This document shows positions 56,831 through 64,000 of a stretch of DNA of 64,000 nt, one piece after another. Positions within the stretch are counted from its first letter, which is position 1. The number at the start of each line of letters is the position of its first letter. The stretch spans positions 2,604,001 through 2,668,000 of the forward strand of contig NZ_CP066775.1 in NCBI RefSeq assembly GCF_009754905.2, read 5' to 3'. Source of the DNA: Mucilaginibacter ginkgonis (lineage in GTDB: Bacteria; Bacteroidota; Bacteroidia; Sphingobacteriales; Sphingobacteriaceae). A program made the position numbers and the translations under genes. The notes beneath the pieces were generated by a model. It had not been told where the DNA came from. It worked only from the letters and a program-made list of their open reading frames with translations, and did not search any database.

Positions 56831-58921
56831 TTAAACTGCAAATGAGACAATAAGATCGATTAATTTAATGCCGATGAATGGCGCTACAACGCCGCCGACG
56901 CCATAGATGAGCAAGTTGCGGCGCAGTAAAGCACTGGCGCCTATTGGTTTGTATTCTACGCCTTTAAGCGCTAACGGTATAAGCATAGGGATGATGATGG
57001 CATTGAATATCACAGCTGAAAGTATAGCCGACTCGGGGCTGTGCAGACGCATAATGTTGATGCCCTGTAAAGCGGGAATAGAAGCTATAAACAAGGCCGG
57101 CACTATAGCAAAATATTTGGCTACGTCATTCGCGATAGAGAAAGTGGTAAGCGTACCGCGGGTGATAAGCAACTGTTTTCCTATTTCTACTATCTCAATC
57201 AATTTGGTAGGGTCGTTATCCAGGTCTACCATGTTGCCCGCCTCTTTTGCCGCCTGGGTACCGCTGTTCATGGCCACGCCAACATCTGCCTGGGCAAGTG
57301 CAGGCGCGTCATTGGTACCATCACCCATCATGGCTACCAGTTTGCCGCTGTTTTGTTCGGCTTTTATGTAGTTCATTTTATCTTCGGGGCGGGCTTCGGC
57401 AATAAAATCATCTACTCCGGCTTTTTCTGCAATGTATTTGGCCGTGAGCGGATTATCGCCGGTAACCATAACAGTTTTAACACCCATTTTGCGCAGGCGG
57501 TCAAACCTTTCGGCGATGCCGGGTTTGATGATATCCTGCAGTTCTATAACACCAAGGATACTTTCGTTTTGTGAAACGATAAGCGGCGTGCCACCATTTG
57601 ACGAAATCGTCTTTACGCGTTCTTCAACTTCGGGTAGAAGCTTGTTACCTGCATTTTCAGCGATTTTTTTTATCGCGTCGAAGGCACCTTTGCGTATGCG
57701 CAAACCATCCGGCGTATCGATACCACTCGACCGGGTCTCCGCAGTAAATTTTACAAATTCCAAGCCCCCTCCCGAACCCTCCCCAAATGGAAGGGACTTG
57801 TATTTTTCGATAAGCGCATTTATATCATAATTGGCACCCTCACCTTCGGAGTGGGATGGGGTGAGGCTTAATTCGATGATCGATTTACCCTCGGGCGTTT
57901 CATCGGCCAGGGAAGATAACACTGCCGCCTTTACCAGATCGCCAGGGCTGACATTTGGCGCAGGCCAAAACTGAGTCGCTTTACGGTTACCGATGGTGAT
58001 AGTGCCCGTTTTGTCCAGCAGCAACACATCTATATCGCCGGCTGTCTCAACAGCCTTACCGCTTTTGGTAATTACGTTTGCACGCAAAGCCCTATCCATC
58101 CCTGCTATACCAATTGCACTAAGCAACCCACCGATAGTTGTGGGTATGAGGCAAACAAACAGCGAAATAAGCGCGGCCACGGTAATAGGTGTGTTCGCAT
58201 AATCTGCAAATGGCTTTAGGGTTACACAAACAATAATGAAGATGATGGTAAAGCTGGCCAGCAAAATTGTCAAAGCTATTTCGTTAGGTGTTTTTTGACG
58301 TGAAGCACCCTCTACCAATGCGATCATTTTATCTAAAAAGCTTTCGCCGGGCTCGGTAGTTACTTTTACGATGATCCGGTCAGATAATACTTTTGTTCCG
58401 CCGGTTACTGACGATTTATCGCCGCCCGCTTCGCGGATCACAGGTGCGGATTCGCCGGTAATAGCCGACTCATCTATCGTAGCTAAACCTTCGGTGATCT
58501 CGCCATCTGTAGGGATAGTGTCGCCTGTTTCGCACACAAAATAATCGCCTTTGCGCAGTTCGCTCGATGATTTGCTTATGATGTTTCCGTTGGCATCCAG
58601 TGCTTTGGCTGGTGTTTCTTCGCGGGTTTTGCGCAGGCTATCTGCCTGGGCTTTGCCACGAGCTTCGGCTATCGCTTCGGCAAAGTTGGCGAAGAGCAGC
58701 GTAAGTAACAGTACGATCATGATGCTTAGGTTGTAAGCAAAAGACCCCTGGCCCGGATGCGTTGCGCTGTATATAGTTACATAGATCATTATCGCAGTGC
58801 CTACCTCCACGGTAAACATTACCGGATTGCGTAGCATTACCCGCGGATCAAGCTTTATGAATGATTCCTTTAACGCGGTTTGCACCAGCGCCGGTTCAAA
58901 TAATTTATTGGATTGTTTCAT
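56831..58921 (-). CDS. kdpB: Potassium-transporting ATPase subunit B, with a repeat-derived insertion
   Basis: 696 residues. P-type ATPase: phosphorylated Asp in DKTGT (303-307), TGES at about 155, [10 protein letters not shown] and [20 protein letters not shown]. Residues about 351-389 (around [31 protein letters not shown]) replace what is a short loop in the nucleotide domain of other KdpB proteins. Their DNA (57757-57799 and 57834-57868) consists of the same palindromic repeats seen between genes here. The frame stays open and all catalytic residues remain, so the pump may still work. The N-terminal and C-terminal helices are normal. Confidence 0.95.
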   Translation of the reverse strand: MKQSNKLFEPALVQTALKESFIKLDPRVMLRNPVMFTVEVGTAIMIYVTIYSATHPGQGSFAYNLSIMIVLLLTLLFANFAEAIAEARGKAQADSLRKTREETPAKALDANGNIISKSSSELRKGDYFVCETGDTIPTDGEITEGLATIDESAITGESAPVIREAGGDKSSVTGGTKVLSDRIIVKVTTEPGESFLDKMIALVEGASRQKTPNEIALTILLASFTIIFIIVCVTLKPFADYANTPITVAALISLFVCLIPTTIGGLLSAIGIAGMDRALRANVITKSGKAVETAGDIDVLLLDKTGTITIGNRKATQFWPAPNVSPGDLVKAAVLSSLADETPEGKSIIELSLTPSHSEGEGANYDINALIEKYKSLPFGEGSGGGLEFVKFTAETRSSGIDTPDGLRIRKGAFDAIKKIAENAGNKLLPEVEERVKTISSNGGTPLIVSQNESILGVIELQDIIKPGIAERFDRLRKMGVKTVMVTGDNPLTAKYIAEKAGVDDFIAEARPEDKMNYIKAEQNSGKLVAMMGDGTNDAPALAQADVGVAMNSGTQAAKEAGNMVDLDNDPTKLIEIVEIGKQLLITRGTLTTFSIANDVAKYFAIVPALFIASIPALQGINIMRLHSPESAILSAVIFNAIIIPMLIPLALKGVEYKPIGASALLRRNLLIYGVGGVVAPFIGIKLIDLIVSFAV
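57757..57868. repeat. Palindromic repeats inside kdpB
   Basis: Two hairpin-type segments, 57757-57799 (around CCCCCTCCCGAACCCTCCCC and AATGGAAGGG) and 57834-57868 (around CACCCTCACCTTCGGAGTGG and GATGGGGTGAGG), separated by about 35 ordinary coding bases. They resemble the intergenic copies at 27363, 38005 and 58944. Confidence 0.65.
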
Positions 58922-58943
58922 TTTGATTTTTTTAAGATCGCCC

Positions 58944-58979
58944 CACCTAAATCCTCCCCGAAGGGAGGACTTTAGAGGC
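58944..58979. repeat. Short palindromic intergenic repeat between kdpA and kdpB
   Basis: CCTCCCC GAA GGGGAGG-type hairpin (CTAAATCCTCCCCGAAGGGA, then GGACTTTAGAGG) in the 59-base gap between the kdpA stop and the kdpB start. Same family as the other CCCTCTCC repeats. Confidence 0.6.
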
Positions 58980-58980
58980 C

Positions 58981-60696
58981 CTATTTCATTGAAAAATATT
59001 CGGCTATAGGCCCTAACACTAAAGCAGGAAAATATGACAAGGCGTTAAGCACCAGGATAACGGCAAACGTCATCATGCCAAAGGTCACCGTATCTGTTTG
59101 CAGTGTACCCGCAGATATTGGGATAAATTTCTTTTTAGCCAGTAAGCCCGCGATCGCTACAGGGCCAATGATCGGCAGATAACGACCAAGGATGAGTATA
59201 AAGCCGGTAGTAACATTCCACCAAACATTATTATCGCCCAGCCCTTCAAAACCCGAACCGTTGTTAGCGTTAGCCGAAGTGTACTCGTACAACATCTCAG
59301 AAAAGCCATGGAAGCCCGGGTTGTTTAACCACGCCGATGGCTTGACTGCCCACGTCTCGCCGATATGGTTACTAAATACGAACGCGGCTAATGCTGTACC
59401 TGCCATAATTAAAAACGGACTTAGCAGCGAGATGAGCGCGGCGATCTTTATTTCGCGGGCTTCTACTTTATGACCTAAAAACTCGGGCGTGCGGCCCACC
59501 ATCAAACCGGAGATAAATACCGCGATGATGAGGTAAACAAAGTAATTGAGTATGCCTACGCCACATCCGCCAAAGAAACCGTTGATCATCATCGCAAGCA
59601 GCTGCCATAAGCCTGTAAGCGGCATACTGCTGTCATGCATCCCGTTTACAGAACCTGTAGAAATTACAGTGGTTATAGTGCTCCAATAAGCCGTTGCGGG
59701 CACCCCGATACGTACCTCTTTACCTTCCATGGCACCGGCTGCCTGGCTGATGCCCATTTTGGCGATAGCAGGGTTGCCGCCTAGTTCGCTGGTAAAGGTT
59801 GGGATCATCAGCATAAGCGTGCCAACCATCATGACGCCAAAAATTACCCACCCCATTTTTTTCTTGCGGATGTAATAACCAAAGGCCAGGATCATGGCAA
59901 TAGGTACAATGAACTGGGCAACGATCTCGGTAACGTTGGTAATGTAGTTCGGGTTCTCGAGCGGGTGGGCAGAGTTGGTGCCAAACCAGCCGCCACCATT
60001 TGTACCCAAGTGCTTAATCGCGATCATCTGCGCTGCCGGTCCGCGTGATACATTTACCGTGTCGCCCTGTAGCGAAATAAATTTGTCTTTGCCGGCGTAA
60101 CTGCTTGGGGTGCCGTTAAAAGCGAGTATCAGCGCAACAATTATTGACAAAGGCAATAGTAAGCGGGTGATAGACTTTACAAACACATTCCAAAAGTTGC
60201 CCAGGTCGTCCGTAGTCTTATCACGAAAGGCCTTGAATACAGCAACCGCGCATGCGATACCGGTCGCGGCACTCACAAAATGCAGAAACATAAAAATGAA
60301 ATGCTGCGTAAGGTAAGTGGCGCCGCTCTCGCCGCTATAATGCTGCAGGTTGCAGTTTACCACAAAGCTGATGATGGTATTAAATGCCAGGTCGGGTGTT
60401 TGTCCTGCATTGCCATCGGGGTTTAATGGCAGCTTGTCCTGGTATACCAGTACAAAAAACCCATAAACCAGCCATAAGATGTTTATGGTCATCATGGCTT
60501 TCAAGAACTGCTTCCAGTTCATTGGTGTATTTGGGTTGATGCCGCCTAATTTGAAGATCAATCGCTCAAATGGCTTTAGAAAGTCGGTCCATACTTTGTC
60601 GCCGGAAAACATCTTAGCCAGGTACTTACCCAGCGGAATAGCGATGATAAGCGTAATAACGAACGAGGCGATAACGCCATAAAATTCGGTGTTCAT
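58981..60696 (-). CDS. kdpA: Potassium-transporting ATPase subunit A
   Basis: 571 residues with about ten membrane helices, full length. The four selectivity-filter loops typical of the K+-channel-like KdpA are visible, including [19 protein letters not shown] and [11 protein letters not shown]. It forms the K+ entry pathway coupled to KdpB. Starts nine bases after the kdpF stop. Confidence 0.97.
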   Translation of the reverse strand: MNTEFYGVIASFVITLIIAIPLGKYLAKMFSGDKVWTDFLKPFERLIFKLGGINPNTPMNWKQFLKAMMTINILWLVYGFFVLVYQDKLPLNPDGNAGQTPDLAFNTIISFVVNCNLQHYSGESGATYLTQHFIFMFLHFVSAATGIACAVAVFKAFRDKTTDDLGNFWNVFVKSITRLLLPLSIIVALILAFNGTPSSYAGKDKFISLQGDTVNVSRGPAAQMIAIKHLGTNGGGWFGTNSAHPLENPNYITNVTEIVAQFIVPIAMILAFGYYIRKKKMGWVIFGVMMVGTLMLMIPTFTSELGGNPAIAKMGISQAAGAMEGKEVRIGVPATAYWSTITTVISTGSVNGMHDSSMPLTGLWQLLAMMINGFFGGCGVGILNYFVYLIIAVFISGLMVGRTPEFLGHKVEAREIKIAALISLLSPFLIMAGTALAAFVFSNHIGETWAVKPSAWLNNPGFHGFSEMLYEYTSANANNGSGFEGLGDNNVWWNVTTGFILILGRYLPIIGPVAIAGLLAKKKFIPISAGTLQTDTVTFGMMTFAVILVLNALSYFPALVLGPIAEYFSMK

Positions 60697-60705
60697 GATA
60701 AGTGT

Positions 60706-60783
60706 CTAAAAGTTTTCGGGTTTAAGCAGCACGTATACCATGTAAAGAAATACGGCTACAGAAATGATAAATAATGCAAGCAT
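60706..60783 (-). CDS. kdpF: KdpF-like small membrane subunit
   Basis: 25 residues: one transmembrane helix (ALFIISVAVFLYMVYVLLKP) and KPENF at the end. KdpF stabilises the Kdp complex. The position directly before kdpA and the length are typical. The start ATG at 60783 is the only one. Confidence 0.88.
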   Translation of the reverse strand: MLALFIISVAVFLYMVYVLLKPENF

Positions 60784-60788
60784 GGCTA

Positions 60789-60872
60789 TCAGATTTTTTC
60801 GAACCAGTTAATGGATTTAAAGATGAACCAGCAGCTAATGAGGAGTGCTGCAAAGAGTAACAGGATATTCAT
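60789..60872 (-). CDS. Small membrane ORF upstream of kdpF (27 residues)
   Basis: MNILLLFAALLISCWFIFKS then INWFEKI. One hydrophobic helix with a basic-aromatic tail. The stop at 60789 lies six bases before kdpF. It could be a second KdpF-like subunit or a leader peptide for the operon. No family can be assigned at this length. Confidence 0.6.
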   Translation of the reverse strand: MNILLLFAALLISCWFIFKSINWFEKI

Positions 60873-60999
60873 ATCATTAAGATTTGAATCCCTGATGCCA
60901 AATGTGATGCCTTATTTGGTTTGTAGTTATTAAGTTATTGTTTACCAGATACTTAAAAGAAATAGACGCGACAGAAACAACAATAACACCCTACCAAAA

Positions 61000-61016
61000 T
61001 GAAAGGGTTTTGCCAA
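61000..61016 (-). promoter_or_regulatory. Possible sigma-54 promoter for the kdp operon
   Basis: Minus-strand TTGGCA-N6-TTTCA fits the -24/-12 pattern TTGGCA-N6-TTGCA except for one base in the -12 box. It lies about 130 bases before the first kdp ORF and directly after the NtrC-type regulator gene that would act on such a promoter. Confidence 0.35.
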
Positions 61017-61044
61017 AACGAAAAGGAGAGTTTAGAAAAGGAAG

Positions 61045-62382
61045 TTAGTTTTCGAGGCGAAATTCCTCTATTTTCCTGTAAAGTGTGGTGAGGCCAATAC
61101 CCAGCAGCCGGGCGGCTTCGGTCTTGTTGCCTTTAGTGTATTTTAGCACATTGCTGATGTGCTGCTTCTCTACCGAACTGAGCTCGAAGAAGCCTGTTCC
61201 CGCTGCTTGCTGACTGTTAAATTCAAATGGCAGCAAATCAGTAGTAAGCGTGTCGCCGGTGGCGATGATCACCGCACGTTCTATCATATTTTTCAACTCG
61301 CGGATATTACCACGCCAGTTATGGCCCTTGAGCATAGTTATAAACGCATCGTCCATGCCCGTGATGTGCTTGCCGGCCTTTAAAGCATACTCGCGCAGGT
61401 AATAATTTGCCAGCAGCGGTATATCTTCAATACGGTGGTTTAGCGATGGCAGATCGATTGTGAAAATAGACAAACGGTAAAACAAGTCGCGCCGAAAGGT
61501 GCCCTTTTCAATAGCATCCTCGAGGTTACGGTTGGTGGCCGCTACTACCCGGATGTTTACTTTCTGCGTTTTAGTTTGGCCTAATCTGATAAACTCGCCG
61601 GCTTCCAAGACCCGCAGCAGTTTTGCCTGCAGGTCTATATTCATTTCGCCTATCTCATCCAGGAAAAGCGTACCGCCGTCGGCTTCTTCTATCAGGCCTT
61701 TTTTATCTTTCGCGGCGCCGGTAAAAGCGCCGGCCTTGTAGCCGAACAATTCGCTTTCCAGCAACTCTGCGCTGAAGGCGCTGCAATTAAGCGCAACAAA
61801 ATTTTGGTTGCTGCGCTTGCTGCTATAATGTATCGCTTGCGCGAACACTTCTTTACCTGTACCGGTTTCGCCAAGAAGCAGAACGGTGGTATCTGTTGCC
61901 GCTACCTTCTGCGCCAGGTCTTTGGCTTGCTGCAGCAACTTCGAGGTGCCTAAAATTGCATCGAAGCTGTACCGCCTATTTAGTTTTTGTTCAAGGTCTG
62001 AAACCCGCTTCTGCAACGCGGCTCTGTCGACCGCTTTGCTCACCAGCGGAATGATGCGGTCATTATCATCACCTTTGGTAATATAGTCGAACGCGCCGTT
62101 TTTAATAGCGGTAACACCGTCTGCTATGGTACCGTAAGCGGTAAGGCAGATCACCTCGATGTGCGGCTTCAACGCTTTGAGCCTAGCAACCAGTTCTACA
62201 CCGTTTGCGTCGGGCAGTTTAACATCACTAAGCACTACCAGTATATTTTCGCGCTCCAATATCTTGATCCCATCGCGAGCAGTGGCCGCGTGGAAGACGC
62301 CGTAACCCTCAAGCTCCAATATGCGGGAAAGCAAGCCGGCAAGTTTTACTTCGTCATCAATTATGAGAATTTGCGCATCCAC
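61045..62382 (-). CDS. NtrC-family sigma-54 response regulator, likely kdp activator
   Basis: 445 residues: receiver domain (phospho-Asp53 in VVLSDVKLPDANG), AAA+ domain with Walker A GETGTGKEVFAQAIHYSS, the sigma-54-contacting GAFTGA in YKAGAFTGAAKDKKG, and a Fis-type HTH (GNKTEAARLLGIGLTTLYRK) at the end. It activates sigma-54 promoters when phosphorylated. Canonical kdp operons use the OmpR-type KdpE instead. Same strand and immediately before the kdp genes, so it probably controls them with the HAMP kinase. Confidence 0.93.
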   Translation of the reverse strand: MDAQILIIDDEVKLAGLLSRILELEGYGVFHAATARDGIKILERENILVVLSDVKLPDANGVELVARLKALKPHIEVICLTAYGTIADGVTAIKNGAFDYITKGDDNDRIIPLVSKAVDRAALQKRVSDLEQKLNRRYSFDAILGTSKLLQQAKDLAQKVAATDTTVLLLGETGTGKEVFAQAIHYSSKRSNQNFVALNCSAFSAELLESELFGYKAGAFTGAAKDKKGLIEEADGGTLFLDEIGEMNIDLQAKLLRVLEAGEFIRLGQTKTQKVNIRVVAATNRNLEDAIEKGTFRRDLFYRLSIFTIDLPSLNHRIEDIPLLANYYLREYALKAGKHITGMDDAFITMLKGHNWRGNIRELKNMIERAVIIATGDTLTTDLLPFEFNSQQAAGTGFFELSSVEKQHISNVLKYTKGNKTEAARLLGIGLTTLYRKIEEFRLEN

Positions 62383-62448
62383 CGCGACAAATGTAGTATT
62401 TCGTAGAAATAAAAAACTTGGGTATGCGTGCGTCGTGACTGAAAATTA

Positions 62449-62634
62449 TTATCTATCGTCTTTATAAGACATTAAAGAAAATACGACTAATAGAACAAAA
62501 ACTACAGACTCTAAAATACCGAAAATGCGTGACACCGTCGGATTAAAATATTTTTTAAAAACTATGGAAACAATAAGAATAAGTAACCCTATTAAGATTA
62601 AGACATTTCTTGGTTGCTTGTAAGATTGCATCAC
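62449..62634 (-). CDS. Small two-helix membrane protein
   Basis: 61 residues. Two hydrophobic segments (VLILIGLLILIVSIVFKKYF and FGILESVVFVLLVVFSLM) with a short loop, ending YKDDR. No family is recognised. It precedes the NtrC gene on the same strand with a 66-base gap. Base composition is AT-rich. Confidence 0.6.
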   Translation of the reverse strand: MMQSYKQPRNVLILIGLLILIVSIVFKKYFNPTVSRIFGILESVVFVLLVVFSLMSYKDDR

Positions 62635-62813
62635 ATTATGACTGAATTAATTAATGATAACTTCAGATAAAGATAGTCCTGTCCAATTACAACCAATGTA
62701 TAACAAAAATCTTTAACGCCAGGTGGACGCAATTCATTTATAGATTTGAACGTATTTAATATTTTGGCGCCTCGCGTAGCATTCCTTCATTTTGTTTTCC
62801 CGTTGACAGCAAT

Positions 62814-62987
62814 TTGCCAGTGTAACACCTGAAACACTTGTGTGACACTTTTTAAGAAAAAAAGGCAAATCTGAAACACTGACACGATCATGCATTCTTG
62901 ATAATCAACTTTTTAGGACGCTGACAAAATCAAGTCAGATACTAGAAAGTCAGTATTCTAGGGAAAAGTGTCACATGTGACACTTTT
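62814..62987 (+). repeat. Dispersed palindrome-ended element, copy C
   Basis: Starts TTGCCAGTGTAACACC (62814-62829, identical to copy B) and ends in a perfect 24-base palindrome at 62964-62987 built on AGTGTCACATGTGACACT. Interior words in order: TTGTGTGACA, CTGAAACA, TGATAATCA (62899-62907), GCTGACAAAAT (62920-62930), GTCAGATACT (62934-62943), AAGTCAGTATT (62947-62957). No gene covers it. Confidence 0.75.
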
Positions 62988-62999
62988 GGTATCAAACAT

Positions 63000-63030
63000 A
63001 AAAAAGCCTCCAACTTTCGCCGGAGGCTTT
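63000..63030 (-). terminator. Terminator behind the tRNA fragment
   Basis: On the minus strand GCCTCCGGCGAAAGTTGGAGGC, written here as arms GCCTCC/GGAGGC, is followed by a run of six T directly after the tRNA 3' part. Confidence 0.75.
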
Positions 63031-63057
63031 GTAGCCCGTAGGGGAATCGAACCCCTG
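63031..63057 (-). other. 3' fragment of a tRNA (T arm and acceptor strand)
   Basis: On the minus strand AGGGG TTCGATT CCCCT is a full T arm, then ACGGGCT and A73 form the 3' acceptor strand. The sequence before it (AT-rich, no anticodon or D arm) is not tRNA. A terminator follows as for a true tRNA gene. This is a tRNA tail without its body, as left when an element integrates at a tRNA 3' end. It lies 45 bases from element copy C. Confidence 0.75.
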
Positions 63058-63103
63058 TTAATAAATTATGATAAACTTTCTTATAACAGTGATTTTTTAC
63101 TAA

Positions 63104-64000
63104 TCAATAGCCCGGATTTTGTGTCAGTTGGGTATTTAAACCCACTTCGGCTTGAGGTAGCGGGTATAGCAACCTAAAATCTGTCACTACACGGCCACTT
63201 GTTGGCAAATAGCTAAACTGCGTTTTCAGTTTAGCGCCGTAGGCATTCAGCACATTTATAGCTGTCCCGGTGCGCACCAGGTCATGCCAGCGTTTGTTTT
63301 CAAAAGCAAGTTCTACCCGGCGCTCGTGTAAAATCACGTCGCGTAATGCGGCTTGGCCCGTCGCAGTAGTCGCAGCCAGACCCGCACGGTTACGTACCGC
63401 GTTTAGTGCCAATAGTGGCGACTTGCCTTGCTCATTCTGCGCTTCAGCTAATAATAATAGAGCCTCTGAGTAGCGGTAAATAGGAAAATCGTCTGCAGAA
63501 CCTGTTACGGCAGTTAACGGCGAATGCAGATATTTCTTTATGTACGGCACAGCCACTTTACCCGCCGGTGGGGTTGTGTATCCTACCACGCTTTTGACAG
63601 CCGAATAGGTAAACAGATCACTGGCATTGTAAGCACCCTCAGCAATGCCTATAGAAGCATCAAGACGCTTGTCGCCGCTCTCGTAAGTGCTAATAAGGTC
63701 GGGGCTTGGCGTATTCAGGCCCCCGGTTGCGCTATTGTTTATAGCGATGCCTGTAAGTAACGCCGTACTGGTGCTGCGTGGTAAAAAATAAAAAGGAAGC
63801 GGGTTAGGTGTGGCCCCGGTAACGGTACCATCCAGATACTGTACCTCAAATATAGATTCCCTGCCGTTTTTGTTGGCCGGCAAAAAGGCATCAGCATAAT
63901 TAGGCGTCAGGCTGTAACCCATACCTGAAAGTGTATTGAGTAATGTTTCAGCATCGGCCCATCTTTTCTGCGTAACGTAAACATCGGCAAGTAAAGTAGT
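63104..64000 (-). CDS. SusD/RagB-type nutrient-binding lipoprotein (5' end beyond window)
   Basis: The frame is open to the right edge; about 298 residues of the C-terminal part are present. Family marks are DFPIYRYSEALLLLAEAQNE (SusD C-terminal helix), LNAVRNRAGL, ILHERRVELAFENKRWHDLV and YPLPQAEVGLNTQLTQNPGY at the end. SusD proteins are surface lipoproteins that capture glycans with a SusC TonB receptor; the partner should lie further right. A start at the Met at 63922 is internal and not real. Glycan target unknown. Confidence 0.92.
   Translation of the reverse strand, partial: TTLLADVYVTQKRWADAETLLNTLSGMGYSLTPNYADAFLPANKNGRESIFEVQYLDGTVTGATPNPLPFYFLPRSTSTALLTGIAINNSATGGLNTPSPDLISTYESGDKRLDASIGIAEGAYNASDLFTYSAVKSVVGYTTPPAGKVAVPYIKKYLHSPLTAVTGSADDFPIYRYSEALLLLAEAQNEQGKSPLLALNAVRNRAGLAATTATGQAALRDVILHERRVELAFENKRWHDLVRTGTAINVLNAYGAKLKTQFSYLPTSGRVVTDFRLLYPLPQAEVGLNTQLTQNPGY

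Noticed and set aside
62968..63177. Plus-strand ORF with VARRGIEPLL
   Set aside because: It is a by-product of the tRNA tail and terminator read in the wrong direction; it overlaps element C and the SusD gene end.

Overview
The window looks like chromosome of a Sphingobacteriaceae member of the Bacteroidota (Mucilaginibacter/Pedobacter type). Supporting signs are a SusD-type protein, a DUF5686 outer-membrane protein, BshA, MHS and DUF4199 membrane proteins, a two-gene KdpD/kinase arrangement, few Shine-Dalgarno sites, and Bacteroidota promoters of the form TTTG-N(about 20)-TAnnTTTG (for example before the lytic transglycosylase at 8890 and before the initiator tRNA). No transposase, integrase, phage module or CRISPR array was found.

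Layout. 1-13 kb: a cut DUF5686 outer-membrane gene, kbl, a VapBC-type pair coupled to pheS, a Rieske-like lipoprotein, a TetR regulator, a ParE/RelE-type pair, an RluB-type pseudouridine synthase with a repetitive tail, a lytic transglycosylase and uvrA. 13-27 kb: small-molecule redox enzymes, an MHS transporter, a PAS histidine kinase, two tandem paralogous membrane histidine kinases, a serine hydrolase and a protein built of eight DIFGN repeats. 27-32 kb: initiator tRNA, era, der, a gene-poor stretch with a candidate structured RNA, an AT-rich orphan gene and a decayed gene. 32-50 kb: a Cys-rich copper-protein operon, a Gly-rich protein, GH16, bshA, lactonase, katG, a flavin monooxygenase with an AraC regulator, map and several small enzymes. 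50-64 kb: a papain-like protein, a doubly broken MscS channel gene, the complete kdp potassium-uptake operon under an NtrC-type regulator, a tRNA 3' fragment and the end of a SusD gene.

How the parts fit: the strongest functional unit is 52221-62382. It contains an NtrC-family regulator, a 27-codon membrane ORF, kdpF, kdpA, kdpB, kdpC, an OmpL-like porin, a KdpD sensor-domain protein and a HAMP/PAS histidine kinase, all on the minus strand. It replaces the usual KdpD/KdpE pair with split sensor pieces and a sigma-54 activator.

Most unusual signals: (1) a dispersed, previously unnamed intergenic element of about 170-180 bp present three times (6489-6671, 29957-30125, 62814-62987). Two copies are clearly alignable, and each copy ends in a different palindrome of the same form, TGTnnCA..TGnnACA. 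(2) A promoter-hairpin-terminator unit at 30370-30577 that may be a 6S-like RNA. (3) Palindromic intergenic repeats that appear to have entered the kdpB reading frame. (4) The DIFGN repeat protein.
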